NCBI GenBank assembly: GCA_045599345.1
Contig: JAZRVV010000015.1
Span: 1 to 64,000, forward strand
DNA: 64,000 nucleotides
Direction of reading: 5' to 3'
DNA from: UBA1227 sp045599345
Lineage (GTDB): Bacteria; Bacillota; Clostridia; Oscillospirales; Acutalibacteraceae
The notes beneath the pieces are model-generated. The model was given only the letters and a program-made list of their open reading frames with translations, did not search any database and was not told where the DNA came from. Positions 25,930 through 35,178 of the stretch are shown here, in pieces (within the stretch, counting starts at the first letter, position 1; the number at the start of each line of letters is the position of its first letter). Both the position numbers and the translations under genes were made by a program.

Positions 25930-27435
25930 TTGCAATTCGCTGATCAATATTCAATCGTAACAGATCAGATTACTGATCTGTCAAAGCTCACACTTGAACA
26001 TAGTACAATAGATACATCTTTGTACGCTAAATACGATGTAAAGCGTGGACTTCGTGACCTCGACGGACACGGTGTGCTTACAGGTCTTACAGAAATCTCA
26101 GAAGTTTGGGGTCGTCAGAAGGACGAAAATGGCGAGGAGCACGAAGTAGATGGTATCTTGCGCTATCGTGGATATGATATCCAAGATATTATTGGTGGTC
26201 ATCCAAATGATGATAACTTTGCTTTTGAGGAGGCAACTTACCTCCTTCTCTTTGGTGAGTTGCCAAATGCTCAGCAGTTTGCTGAGTTTAAGGAACTCCT
26301 TGCAAAGTATAGGGCTCTTCCAACAAACTTTGTTCGCGACATTATAATGAAAGCGCCATCGCGTGATATGATGAACACGCTTGCGCGTTCTGTACTTACG
26401 CTTTATTCCTATGACCAGAGGGACGATGACACATCAATTGACAATGTACTTCGTCAATGCCTTGAACTCATCGCTCTCTTCCCACAGCTTGCCGTGTATG
26501 GATATCAGACTTATAAGTATTACCATGACGGTGATTCGTTCTTTATCCATGCTCCAAAGGCGGAGTATTCCGCTGCCGAGAATATCCTTCATATGCTTCG
26601 CGTAGACAGCCAGTTTACCGATGCAGAGGCAAGGGCTCTTGACGTTGCATTGGTACTTCATGCTGAGCATGGTGGTGGTAACAACTCAACATTCACAACT
26701 CACGTTGTAACATCATCTGGAACAGACACTTATTCTGCAATCGCTGCGGCTCTCGGTTCACTCAAGGGACCAAAGCATGGCGGTGCCAACATTAAAAATG
26801 TTCGTATGTTTGAGGATATCAAAGCAAACGTTAAGGACTGGACAAGCGATGAGGAGATTTCTGCTTATCTTTTGAAAATCCTTAACAAAGAGGCTTTTGA
26901 TGGAGCGGGCCTTATCTATGGTATAGGCCATGCTATTTATACTAAATCAGACCCACGTGCTCAAATGCTTAAAACAGCAGTACGTACACTTGCAGAAGAA
27001 AAGGGACGCCTTGATGAGTATGAGCTTCGTGAGCGTGTAGCACGCCTTGCACCAGATGTAATCGCAAGCAAGCGTCACATGTACAAGAATATCTGTGCAA
27101 ATGTCGACTTCTACTCTGGCTTTGCTTATGAGATGCTTGGCCTTCCTGTGGAGCTCTTTACACCACTTTTTGCTTGCGCTCGTATTACTGGATGGAGTGC
27201 GCACAGGCTTGAGGAACTTATCAACGCTGGCAAGATTATCCGTCCTGCTTACATGAATATCTGTGAGCGCAAGGACTATGTTCCTATGGATAATCGTGAA
27301 ATAACACGTGAGGATATCAGGCGTCAGGTTAAAAAGGATTTCTTTAACCTAGTTGATGAGCGTGAAGCAGAGCGTGATAAGACCAGGAAAGAGCTTAGAG
27401 AAAAAGTAAAAGGTAAAATAAAAGAGAAATTATAA
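25930..27435 (+). CDS. Citrate synthase
   Basis: A 501-residue citrate synthase, longer than the usual 370-430 owing to an N-terminal extension of about 50 residues and a charged C-terminal tail. Active-site features: the His in LHAEHGGGNNSTFT (about 238-251), GPKHGGAN (about 278-285) and the Asp-bearing YGIGHAIYTKSDPRA. It joins acetyl-CoA and oxaloacetate, here probably to make 2-oxoglutarate for glutamate. It starts with TTG after AAGGAGA. A 2-methylcitrate synthase role cannot be excluded. Aconitase and isocitrate dehydrogenase are not nearby. Confidence 0.92.
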   Translation: MQFADQYSIVTDQITDLSKLTLEHSTIDTSLYAKYDVKRGLRDLDGHGVLTGLTEISEVWGRQKDENGEEHEVDGILRYRGYDIQDIIGGHPNDDNFAFEEATYLLLFGELPNAQQFAEFKELLAKYRALPTNFVRDIIMKAPSRDMMNTLARSVLTLYSYDQRDDDTSIDNVLRQCLELIALFPQLAVYGYQTYKYYHDGDSFFIHAPKAEYSAAENILHMLRVDSQFTDAEARALDVALVLHAEHGGGNNSTFTTHVVTSSGTDTYSAIAAALGSLKGPKHGGANIKNVRMFEDIKANVKDWTSDEEISAYLLKILNKEAFDGAGLIYGIGHAIYTKSDPRAQMLKTAVRTLAEEKGRLDEYELRERVARLAPDVIASKRHMYKNICANVDFYSGFAYEMLGLPVELFTPLFACARITGWSAHRLEELINAGKIIRPAYMNICERKDYVPMDNREITREDIRRQVKKDFFNLVDEREAERDKTRKELREKVKGKIKEKL

Positions 27436-27449
27436 TAGTATAATAATAA

Positions 27450-27480
27450 AAGGGAAGAGTGATGAACTCTTCCCTTTAGT
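27450..27480. terminator. Bidirectional intrinsic terminator
   Basis: A ten-base-pair stem AAGGGAAGAG / CTCTTCCCTT (27450-27459, 27467-27476) lies between the converging citrate synthase and pseudokinase genes, with A/T-rich flanks on both sides. Confidence 0.8.
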
Positions 27481-27487
27481 CTTTGTA

Positions 27488-29083
27488 TTAGCCCTCTTCT
27501 GGAGGTGCTGTTGTTGTTTCAGCCTCTGAATAAACAATCAGTGCGATTTTCTCTGTCTTGTCATAGAGCTCGCCAACTGTCTGACGGCTGCTCTCAACAG
27601 TGTTGCTTGTGTGAGAACCATCGTTTGTCTTGGTAACCTTGCTGATGTTTTCAAAGCCGGCTTCTTCAAGCATTGCTTTTGCTTCTTCGTAAGTTTTGCC
27701 TGAGACATCTATCATTGTAATTTGTTCAACACCGATTGAAACAACAATTTCTATTTCTGTTCCCTGTGGTACTTCTTTGCCTGCATCAATTGATTGTGAG
27801 ATTACATAGCCTCGATTTACCTCGGTGCTATATTCCTCTTTTTTAACAATTGAGAAGTCGGTGAAGTAAGACTTTTGAGAACTGATACTTGCGTATGTTC
27901 TACCAGTAAATGTTGGTACGGATACTGTTACATCTGGATTGAGTGCTGGACCTTCATCAGGTGTATCGCCACCACCACCAAAATGTCCACGAAGGACTGT
28001 GAGGCAGAGGATGATAAAGATAAGGATTACTGCGCCAGCAGCGATTCCGCCTGCTTTTAATGCAAGGCTCATGTTTTCCTTCTTAACCTGCTCTGCTGTC
28101 TTCCTTGGTGCCTTTGGAGGAGCTGGAGTCGATATAGTTTCAGGAGCGACAACTGGTGCTTTGCTTGAAACTGGCTCTGGCTCATAATCAGCAGCGATTG
28201 CTGCTGTAGGGGAAGCTGAGAGTTCCTCCCTAAACTGTTCAACAGTCTTGGTACGATCCTCAGGCATTATCTGTAATGCATTGATAAGTGCATTGATTAC
28301 ATAAGCTGGGATTTGTTCAGCGAACTTTGCAGGAATCATCATGCGGTCGTTTGTCATACGCTCAGTTGATTCAATTGGAGTAGTACCAATGAGTGAGCGA
28401 TAGAGGACAGCAGCAAAAGCATAGATGTCTGTCCAAGGACCAGATGGAGCCTTGACGCCGAACTGTTCAACAGGGGCATAGCCAGCAAAGATTTCTGCTG
28501 CGATGCCTGTGCTGACATTTCTGCACTCTGGGATGCTAAATCCACCGATGCGGATCTTTTTATCCGGACCAACAAAGAGTGTGTTTGGTGAGATGCCGCG
28601 GTGGATAATGCCAGCAGAGTGAAGAGTGGATAGGGTAGAGAGGACAGGCATAAAGAGAATTCTTGCTTCCTCCCAAGAGATATATCCTTCACTTGCTGAA
28701 AGTAAATAGTCACGAAGTGTGACAGTTCCCTCCATATGTTCGCATACAGCGTATGCTGTGTTGTTCTCCTCAACGATATCGATTACGAGAATCAATGCAG
28801 AGAGACCGCGCATACGCGCAAGCTTGCGCCACATATCAAGGAAAGAATTGAGGCAAGTCTCGTAGAATACTTTTTTATCCTGTTTGATAAGCAGGTGAGT
28901 GGAACCCTCTTTGCGTATGCAAATTGTATCAGGTAAGAACTCCCTTATTTCAACAGTAGACTTGCGCTCTGTATCAAAAGCCATATAGGTGACGCCATCG
29001 CCATTGGCATCAATTACATTGCCAATTAAATAGCGGCCACCGATGGTAGTCTGTTCTGGTAAATAGAGATTTTCGTAGGCCAT
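27488..29083 (-). CDS. PASTA-domain membrane pseudokinase
   Basis: A 531-residue protein with an N-terminal Ser/Thr kinase fold (about 15-290), a proline-rich linker, one membrane helix (about 339-360) and two PASTA domains outside. Catalytic motifs are lost: the beta-3 lysine is Arg (VEIREF, about 46), HRD is HRG (HRGISPN, about 160) and DFG is GGF (about 176). The kinase-core APE-region equivalent (GYAPVEQF) and WTDIYAFAAVLYR remain. It is thus probably a signalling scaffold that senses peptidoglycan or beta-lactams through PASTA domains. Start ATG 29083 lies seven bases from AAGGAGG; ATG 29086 is possible. No phosphatase gene is adjacent. Confidence 0.85.
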   Translation of the reverse strand: MAYENLYLPEQTTIGGRYLIGNVIDANGDGVTYMAFDTERKSTVEIREFLPDTICIRKEGSTHLLIKQDKKVFYETCLNSFLDMWRKLARMRGLSALILVIDIVEENNTAYAVCEHMEGTVTLRDYLLSASEGYISWEEARILFMPVLSTLSTLHSAGIIHRGISPNTLFVGPDKKIRIGGFSIPECRNVSTGIAAEIFAGYAPVEQFGVKAPSGPWTDIYAFAAVLYRSLIGTTPIESTERMTNDRMMIPAKFAEQIPAYVINALINALQIMPEDRTKTVEQFREELSASPTAAIAADYEPEPVSSKAPVVAPETISTPAPPKAPRKTAEQVKKENMSLALKAGGIAAGAVILIFIILCLTVLRGHFGGGGDTPDEGPALNPDVTVSVPTFTGRTYASISSQKSYFTDFSIVKKEEYSTEVNRGYVISQSIDAGKEVPQGTEIEIVVSIGVEQITMIDVSGKTYEEAKAMLEEAGFENISKVTKTNDGSHTSNTVESSRQTVGELYDKTEKIALIVYSEAETTTAPPEEG

Positions 29084-29188
29084 CATCACGCCTCCTTTTG
29101 TAACCTAATAAATATTAATGTAAAGAAGTGCTTTTGTCAATACAAGTCCGTGTTTTGGGACAACTAAAAAATTTGTGCGAACATTTTG

Positions 29189-29216
29189 TTGACATTTTGA
29201 TTTAGACGTGTATAAT
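29189..29216 (+). promoter_or_regulatory. Strong consensus promoter
   Basis: TTGACA and TATAAT with a 16-base spacer (29189-29194, 29211-29216), both perfect consensus hexamers. It drives the small membrane protein that begins at 29273. Confidence 0.8.
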
Positions 29217-29272
29217 GAACTTGTAAATCAAATAAATGTTCGGTTGAAAATTATTCGTTGGAGGTTATTGGT

Positions 29273-29545
29273 ATGACACTCGGATTTGGTATAAAAGTAA
29301 TTTTTGAAGTAGCAATTGCTTTACTTATAGTATACGGTATTTTGAATGAGGAAAAGCTCATTGCTTTTGAGGATGAGCTCGCTCCTGTACTTCGCTTCTG
29401 TTTCCATAAGTATGTTCTTAAGGACGTTAATAGGACTCATAAAACCCCTGCTGCTTCTCAGCAAAAGGTTGTTCGCCGCAAGGCAACATTCAGAGTTATC
29501 TCTGGCAAAAAGGCATCTCAGGCAAGTGGCCGTGAGGTAGCATAA
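29273..29545 (+). CDS. Small membrane protein with a basic tail, unknown function
   Basis: A 90-residue protein. One N-terminal hydrophobic helix (about 4-24, VIFEVAIALLIVYGIL) is followed by an acidic stretch and a strongly basic C-terminal tail rich in Lys, Arg and Ser. The start ATG 29273 follows a GGAGG site; an in-frame TTG at 29258 overlaps that site. It has a perfect-consensus promoter and its own terminator, so it is probably well expressed as a single gene. I do not recognise the family. Confidence 0.7.
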   Translation: MTLGFGIKVIFEVAIALLIVYGILNEEKLIAFEDELAPVLRFCFHKYVLKDVNRTHKTPAASQQKVVRRKATFRVISGKKASQASGREVA

Positions 29546-29608
29546 TTTAGTTGGTCAAGAGGTCCCCCATATACCTCTTTCACCATATAACAAGTTCCCT
29601 AGACAAAG

Positions 29609-29647
29609 CAAGAGCCGTGGTCCCCGCCACGGCTCTTGTTTTGTTTT
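29609..29647. terminator. Bidirectional intrinsic terminator
   Basis: A 12-base-pair perfect stem CAAGAGCCGTGG / CCACGGCTCTTG (29609-29620, 29627-29638) with a six-base loop, then TTTTGTTTTTG. It separates the small membrane protein from the converging yebC gene. Confidence 0.9.
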
Positions 29648-29651
29648 TGTA

Positions 29652-30401
29652 TTAGAGAAGCTCTTCTGCGTCTTCTTCGTTTTCCCAGTTGTGCCAAACG
29701 TTCTGTACGTCATCGTCATCTTCGAAAAGGTCGAGCATCTTAGCCATAGCCTTCAAAGAATCCTCATCCTCAAGCTTGGTATAAGTTGAAGGGATGTACT
29801 GAACTTCTGCAAGTGCAAATGTGTAGCCAGCTGTTTCGAGTGCTTCACGAACAGCGCCGATATCATTTGCCTCTGTGCGAATCTCGAATACTGATTCGTC
29901 GTCTGAAAGGAAGTCAACTGCACCAGCCTCAAGTGCTGCGTCCATGAGTGCTTCCTCATCAACGTCTTCCTTCTCAACAGCAAGGACACCGTAGCGGCTG
30001 AACATGAATGATACGCAACCATTCTGTCCCATGTTGCCGCCGCACTTATCAAAGTAATGACGAACGTTGCCAGCTGTACGGTTCTTGTTGTCTGTAAGAG
30101 TCTCTACCATAACAGCGATACCTGATGGACCATAGCCCTCATAGATATTCTCTTCGTAGTTTGCTGTAGAGCCTTCGCCGGCAGCCTTTTTGATTGCGCG
30201 GTCGATGTTGTCGTTAGGAATATTAGCAGCTTTTGCTTTTGCAATTACGTTTTTGAGCTTTGAGTTAGAAGCTGGATCTGGTCCGCCTTCTTTTACTGCA
30301 ACTGCGATTTCACGGCCAATCTTGGTGAAAACTTTGGCCATAGCGGCGTCGTTTGCGCCCTTTTTACGTTTGATTGTGCTCCATTTTGAATGTCCTGACA
30401 T
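29652..30401 (-). CDS. yebC: YebC/PmpR family protein
   Basis: A 249-residue YebC-family protein, full length, with the N-terminal SGHSKWSTIKRKKGANDA signature, the central GYGPSGIAVMVE segment and a long acidic C-terminal tail. YebC proteins act as DNA-binding regulators and, in recent work, as factors that ease ribosome stalling at proline runs. It follows mrnC on the same strand with 64 bases between them and may have its own promoter there. Confidence 0.93.
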   Translation of the reverse strand: MSGHSKWSTIKRKKGANDAAMAKVFTKIGREIAVAVKEGGPDPASNSKLKNVIAKAKAANIPNDNIDRAIKKAAGEGSTANYEENIYEGYGPSGIAVMVETLTDNKNRTAGNVRHYFDKCGGNMGQNGCVSFMFSRYGVLAVEKEDVDEEALMDAALEAGAVDFLSDDESVFEIRTEANDIGAVREALETAGYTFALAEVQYIPSTYTKLEDEDSLKAMAKMLDLFEDDDDVQNVWHNWENEEDAEELL

Positions 30402-30465
30402 TAGAACAACTCCTTAATTTTACTCGAAATTTACTGTTTTATTATACAACTTTTAAAGCGTTTGT

Positions 30466-30846
30466 CTATCTTTCATTTTTTGCTTCCCAAATTTTTTGGA
30501 ACAACTCGTTCATTCTATCGCTCTCACCCTCAAGGTAGAGGTATCCAAAAAGTGCCTCGAGACCAGTTGCTGCATGATAATCAGCAGTGGACATATTCTT
30601 TGGTGTGTGATTGGTGTGGGCGTTTCGTCCACGCCTGAAAATATCGAGTTCCTTCTCGTTTAGCATGCCTTCAATTATGTGAAAAGCTTCTGCTTGAGCT
30701 GTCGCGCTTACAAAGTCTAGTTTTTCCTTGTGAAGCTCGCTTCCTGGTCGGTTGGCTGCCTTTACAAGTGCCTCACGAACGAGGAGCTCAAATACACTGT
30801 CGCCAAGAAAGGCGAGGGTCAGTGGGCTGTACTGTGAATTATCCAT
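30466..30846 (-). CDS. mrnC: Mini-ribonuclease III
   Basis: A 126-residue RNase III-like protein with only the catalytic domain. LAFLGDSVFELLVRE (about 12-26) carries the catalytic acidic residues, and the GLEALFGYLYLEG segment supplies the second set. Family members mature 23S rRNA in Firmicutes. It is often found beside cysS; here it directly follows obg with nine bases between. Confidence 0.92.
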   Translation of the reverse strand: MDNSQYSPLTLAFLGDSVFELLVREALVKAANRPGSELHKEKLDFVSATAQAEAFHIIEGMLNEKELDIFRRGRNAHTNHTPKNMSTADYHAATGLEALFGYLYLEGESDRMNELFQKIWEAKNER

Positions 30847-30855
30847 AGTTTCCCC

Positions 30856-32133
30856 CTATGGTACATAGTCGAATTCGATGTCGTAAATGTTTACTGTATC
30901 TCCCTCTTGGATTCCGCGCGCTTGGAGTTCTGCTTCTATTCCAGAACTTATCATTACGCGCTGGAGGTACTGGAGTGACTCATAGTCATCAAGGTCAACC
31001 TTGGAGAGAATAGGAATGAGCCATTCGCCCTCGACAACATAGTAGTCGGCATCCTCCTTTGTAATGGTGAAGTTGCGGTTGCCTTTTTTCTTTTCATAGA
31101 ACTCAAGTGGGATTTCCTCTGCCTCGTATTGCTTGATAGGAGGGAGGGTAGCAAGCTTCGCTGCTACGGCATTTATGAGTTCTTTGGTGCCCTCTAAAAT
31201 TGGAGCACAGATGCTGAAATATTCATAGCCTTGTTCCTCAACATAAGACTTGAATTTTTCAATCTGTTCATCACTTGCCATATCGGTTTTGTTGCCGGCA
31301 ACAATCTGAGGGAGCTCTGCCATTTCAGGGTTGAATTTTATGAGTTCGGCGTTGATTGTTTCGAAGTCCTCAATTGGGTCACGTCCTTCTGAGCCTGCGA
31401 CGTCCACGATGTGGACGAGCATGCGACAGCGCTCAACGTGACGCAAGAAGTCATGGCCAAGGCCTATGCCATCGGCTGCGCCTTCGATAAGGCCTGGAAT
31501 GTCGGCCATGACGAAGGAGGAACCTTCGCCCATAGACACAACGCCGAGAACTGGTGTGATAGTTGTAAAGTGGTAATTACCAATGTTTGGCTTGGCCTCT
31601 GATACAACGGAGATGAGTGTTGATTTGCCAACATTTGGATATCCAAGGAGGCCAACATCAGCAAGGAGTTTGAGCTCGAGTTGAACTTCCCATTCCTCAC
31701 CAGGCATACCATCTTTTGCAAAACGAGGAGTTTGGCGAGTAGGGGTTGCAAAGTGAACATTGCCCCAGCCACCTTTGCCGCCATGAGCTGCGATGAATTC
31801 ATCTTCTGTGCTCATGTCTGCCATGATTACGCCGCTTTCAACCTCTCTAATTATTGTACCGCGAGGCACGTCGATATAGAGGTCCTCACCCTTTTTGCCA
31901 TTGCAATGTGAGCCTCTGCCATCTTCGCCGTTTCTTGCGGAATACTTCTTTTTATAGCGGAAATCGGCGAGCGTCGAGAGGTTCGTGTTTACGCGAAAAA
32001 TGATATTTCCGCCACGACCACCGTCGCCACCGTCAGGACCACCGGATGCTACATACTTTTCACGATGAAAAGCAACAGCACCGTTTCCACCTTTACCAGC
32101 TTTTATTGTAATTTTCGCTATGTCTACAAACAT
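30856..32133 (-). CDS. obg: GTPase Obg (CgtA)
   Basis: A 425-residue Obg GTPase in three parts: the glycine-rich Obg fold (about 1-155, KGGNGAVAFHREKYV), the G domain (GYPNVGKST P-loop at about 165-173, DIPGLIEGA switch II, AGNKTD) and a C-terminal OCT domain (from about 345). It acts in 50S ribosome assembly and stress control and is normally essential. It is first in a leftward run with mrnC. Confidence 0.96.
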   Translation of the reverse strand: MFVDIAKITIKAGKGGNGAVAFHREKYVASGGPDGGDGGRGGNIIFRVNTNLSTLADFRYKKKYSARNGEDGRGSHCNGKKGEDLYIDVPRGTIIREVESGVIMADMSTEDEFIAAHGGKGGWGNVHFATPTRQTPRFAKDGMPGEEWEVQLELKLLADVGLLGYPNVGKSTLISVVSEAKPNIGNYHFTTITPVLGVVSMGEGSSFVMADIPGLIEGAADGIGLGHDFLRHVERCRMLVHIVDVAGSEGRDPIEDFETINAELIKFNPEMAELPQIVAGNKTDMASDEQIEKFKSYVEEQGYEYFSICAPILEGTKELINAVAAKLATLPPIKQYEAEEIPLEFYEKKKGNRNFTITKEDADYYVVEGEWLIPILSKVDLDDYESLQYLQRVMISSGIEAELQARGIQEGDTVNIYDIEFDYVP

Positions 32134-32284
32134 ATAAATACCTCAATGGGAAATCTCCCAAAATTCGTTACTATATTAATAGATATTATAAGGGTTGTCA
32201 ATTTAATAAGTTGTAAAATAGAACAATTTATAGTAAAATTATTATTAGGAATGCGCAAAAGCGCTATGAAAGAAGGGCTTTAAG

Positions 32285-32998
32285 ATGAAGAAACTTTTAG
32301 CAATACTCCTATCATTAGTTTTAGCATTTTCATTTGCAGCTTGTTCAAAGGGCGATACAACCCCAAATACTGATGACCCACAAAAGGGTGAAAAGGTAGA
32401 GGTTACTGGCATTGGAACAACTGCAAAAATTACAATAACAGAGAACAAGCATGGCACTGGCACAATGCTCAACGATGCTAGGATACCAAGCTTTTCGGTA
32501 GATGGCGATAGCGAAGCAATCGCACAAATTAATGACCATGTCAAAGGAGAGGTTGGCGCTTTCTGTGATGAGGCGGCAGCAGAACCACTCCAGTACGCAG
32601 TAGCAGACACTGCAATAGTGGAAACTGACAGATACCTCTGTGCAGTAGTATTCTATGGCAGGCCACTTAGTGTTGGTATGGATCATGATACAGTAGCATC
32701 GTACGTATATGATAAATCAAGTGATAGCGAGGTGCTCCTCGATGATGCATTAAAGGTTGCTGGATATGATGCAGCACAGTTTGATTCACTTGTAACAAAA
32801 TTGTTTAAGAGCAAGGGACTTGGCGAAGATTTACTCGAATCAAAAGTAGTAGGTTTTAGTTTCCTTCAAAATGGAATGCCGGAGTTCTTTGTATGTATTA
32901 GATATGACACTGGCGCAGATGAGATTATTGAACTTGTTAAAATCAACACAGATACAAAATCATTTGAACAGACATCTTACGCACAGTTTATAGCATAG
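32285..32998 (+). CDS. Lipoprotein with DUF3298-like domain
   Basis: A 237-residue exported lipoprotein with MKK, a hydrophobic stretch and lipobox FAAC (Cys about 20). The rest looks like the RsiV/DUF3298-type fold (INDHVKGEVGAFCDEA, SVGMDHDTVASYVYDKSSDSEVLLDDAL), often found in cell-envelope sensing or anti-sigma proteins. Its own function is unknown. It starts an operon-like run, 15 bases before the next gene. Confidence 0.7.
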   Translation: MKKLLAILLSLVLAFSFAACSKGDTTPNTDDPQKGEKVEVTGIGTTAKITITENKHGTGTMLNDARIPSFSVDGDSEAIAQINDHVKGEVGAFCDEAAAEPLQYAVADTAIVETDRYLCAVVFYGRPLSVGMDHDTVASYVYDKSSDSEVLLDDALKVAGYDAAQFDSLVTKLFKSKGLGEDLLESKVVGFSFLQNGMPEFFVCIRYDTGADEIIELVKINTDTKSFEQTSYAQFIA

Positions 32999-33013
32999 TT
33001 TGGAGGTCATTAT

Positions 33014-34006
33014 ATGGCAGACGAAATTAAAAATGAGGTAACTGAAGTAGTAGAATCTACTGTGGCAGAAGAGCCAGAAATGGCAGCAGAAGTTGCTCCA
33101 CAGAAGGACATCGATACTAAAGCTATCATTGATAATATCTTTGGCAGAAAGCCAACAGGTGAAGAAAAGGACGAGATTGATACAAGCAAGGTTAAGCGTC
33201 CAGAGAATATTTTCTCAAAGCCAATCCCTGTAACTCAGGACGATGAGGCGAAAAAGTCACGTCTCAAAATAGTTATTATCGAAGGCTTGCTCTTTGGCGC
33301 TTTTATCACTGCTATCACAGTTATCTATTCATTCTCGGGACTTGAACTCAAACTTGATCCAGAAAATGGTGTCAATACTCCTTCGTTCTGGTTCTTCTTC
33401 TTTGTGTTCATTTTCTTCTCTGTTGTAATTGGTATCGGCGACTATTTCCTCACAGAGCGCCGAGTAAACAATTACAACTCTAAGATGGCAGGTATCAATA
33501 TCGACAGCGAGATTGACAACGAGATCGAAAAGGCTCTTGCTGCTCAAGAGGCTGAGGGCATCACACCAGAGGATGCTGCTGCAATGAATAGCTCTAATGG
33601 TGAGGAAAAGCCACTCATCGATATTAGATGTGTAGCAGGCGAAGAATCCTTAACTGACAAGGTCCTTGAGGCCTATGTTAATGATGAAAAGGTTGGTTTG
33701 ATCCAGTCTTGTAAAGGTATTATACTTGACAGCAACGGATTTGAAACTCCAATTCTCAAGGTTTGTGGGCTTCAAGCAAACGAAGGAGACTTTAAAAACG
33801 GCGTAGTTATGGAGCTTATCGGTGGACTCAAGAAATTTGCTGCTGACAACACACTCGCTGCTGTTGCTATTCCAAAGTCGGTTTATGGCGACTTGGTGCT
33901 CAACGTTTCTGGAGCAGAAAAATTCGGTATTACTTACGGTGAGGAATTAAAAATTCAAGAAGCATATCCTGGTGCTTTGATGGGAATCAAAGGTGAACTT
34001 AAGTGA
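33014..34006 (+). CDS. Membrane protein of unknown function
   Basis: A 330-residue protein not recognised. An acidic N-terminal 85 residues (likely cytoplasmic) are followed by two hydrophobic helices (about 88-109 and 124-147, the second very Phe-rich), an acidic helical linker and a folded C-terminal domain of about 120 residues. It overlaps the cation exporter gene by four bases, so the two are translationally coupled and may work together. Confidence 0.7.
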   Translation: MADEIKNEVTEVVESTVAEEPEMAAEVAPQKDIDTKAIIDNIFGRKPTGEEKDEIDTSKVKRPENIFSKPIPVTQDDEAKKSRLKIVIIEGLLFGAFITAITVIYSFSGLELKLDPENGVNTPSFWFFFFVFIFFSVVIGIGDYFLTERRVNNYNSKMAGINIDSEIDNEIEKALAAQEAEGITPEDAAAMNSSNGEEKPLIDIRCVAGEESLTDKVLEAYVNDEKVGLIQSCKGIILDSNGFETPILKVCGLQANEGDFKNGVVMELIGGLKKFAADNTLAAVAIPKSVYGDLVLNVSGAEKFGITYGEELKIQEAYPGALMGIKGELK

Positions 34007-35166
34007 TTAGTATACTTTCAAAAATTTTCATAAAAGATGCTAATGATTTCACAAGCCCGGCTATACGCCGGGCTTATGGTACTTTATGTAGCATTGTTGG
34101 CATTTTCCTTAACATTTTGATGTTTGCTGGTAAGTACATCGCTGGTACTATTGCAAACTCTGTTTCTATTACAGCTGATGCGTTTAACAACTTATCAGAT
34201 GCCGGTAGTTCTATCATTACATTATTTGGATTTAGGCTTGCTGGACGCAAACCTGATCCAGACCATCCTTTTGGACATGGAAGGATAGAATATCTCTCCG
34301 GTCTTGCTGTATCGCTCCTTATCCTTTTGATGGGATTTGAGCTTATGAAGTCTTCTGTGACAAAGCTCATACATCCAGAGCCAGTTGAGGCAAGCCTGCT
34401 TGCTGGTGGCATAATGGTTGCTTCTATCTTGATTAAGGTTTATATGGCGTTTTATAACAAGTCAATAGGTAAAAAGATTGATAGCGCAGCTATGGCTGCC
34501 GTTGCGGCTGACTCTCTTTCAGATACAATTTCAACTTTGGTTGTTTTGATTTCAATGATACTTTCAAAGTTTATCGATTTCCCAATCGATGCGGTTGCAG
34601 GTATCTTTGTAGCAATTCTTATCCTAAAGACTGGCATTGAATCGGTTCGTGACACAGTGGCACCGTTACTTGGCCAGGCGCCGGACCCAGAACTTGTCAA
34701 GCAGATTGAAACCATAGTAATGAAGCAGGAGCATATTGTTGGCATTCATGACTTTATAGTACATGACTATGGCCCAGGCAGGCTTTTTGTTTCACTTCAT
34801 GCAGAGGTTCCAGGTGATGTTGATATTTTTGAACTTCACGATGAAATAGACAATGCCGAATTTGAACTTCGTGATGCTATTGGTTGTGAGCCTACCATTC
34901 ATATGGATCCAATCGATTTAAACAACGAGCACCTTGCAGAGCTCAAAGAAAAGGTTGCGCAAATACTCAAGGAATATGATGAGTCACTTACTTTCCATGA
35001 TTTCAGAATGGTGCCAGGTGAGACTCATACAAACTTGATTTTTGATGTAGTTGTACCTGCAAAGTACAAAAAGCCAAATGAGCAGGTAAACAGGGAACTT
35101 AGAGAAATTATCCACAATGAAATCGATTGTCTCGCCGTAATAATGGTTGAGCAATCATACGTATAG
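34003..35166 (+). CDS. Cation diffusion facilitator, possibly manganese type
   Basis: A 387-residue CDF exporter: six helices (about 1-210) and a C-terminal cytoplasmic domain, which is longer than usual and may include a duplicated part. Metal-site residues read NNLSD in helix 2 (NxxxD) and DSLSD in helix 5 (DxxxD), whereas zinc members usually have DxxxD and HxxxD. The N/D plus D/D set is the pattern I recall for manganese CDFs, so Mn is the best guess, with Fe or Co possible. It starts with GTG at the stop of the previous gene. Confidence 0.85.
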   Translation: MISILSKIFIKDANDFTSPAIRRAYGTLCSIVGIFLNILMFAGKYIAGTIANSVSITADAFNNLSDAGSSIITLFGFRLAGRKPDPDHPFGHGRIEYLSGLAVSLLILLMGFELMKSSVTKLIHPEPVEASLLAGGIMVASILIKVYMAFYNKSIGKKIDSAAMAAVAADSLSDTISTLVVLISMILSKFIDFPIDAVAGIFVAILILKTGIESVRDTVAPLLGQAPDPELVKQIETIVMKQEHIVGIHDFIVHDYGPGRLFVSLHAEVPGDVDIFELHDEIDNAEFELRDAIGCEPTIHMDPIDLNNEHLAELKEKVAQILKEYDESLTFHDFRMVPGETHTNLIFDVVVPAKYKKPNEQVNRELREIIHNEIDCLAVIMVEQSYV

Positions 35167-35178
35167 TTGGTGAAAGTT

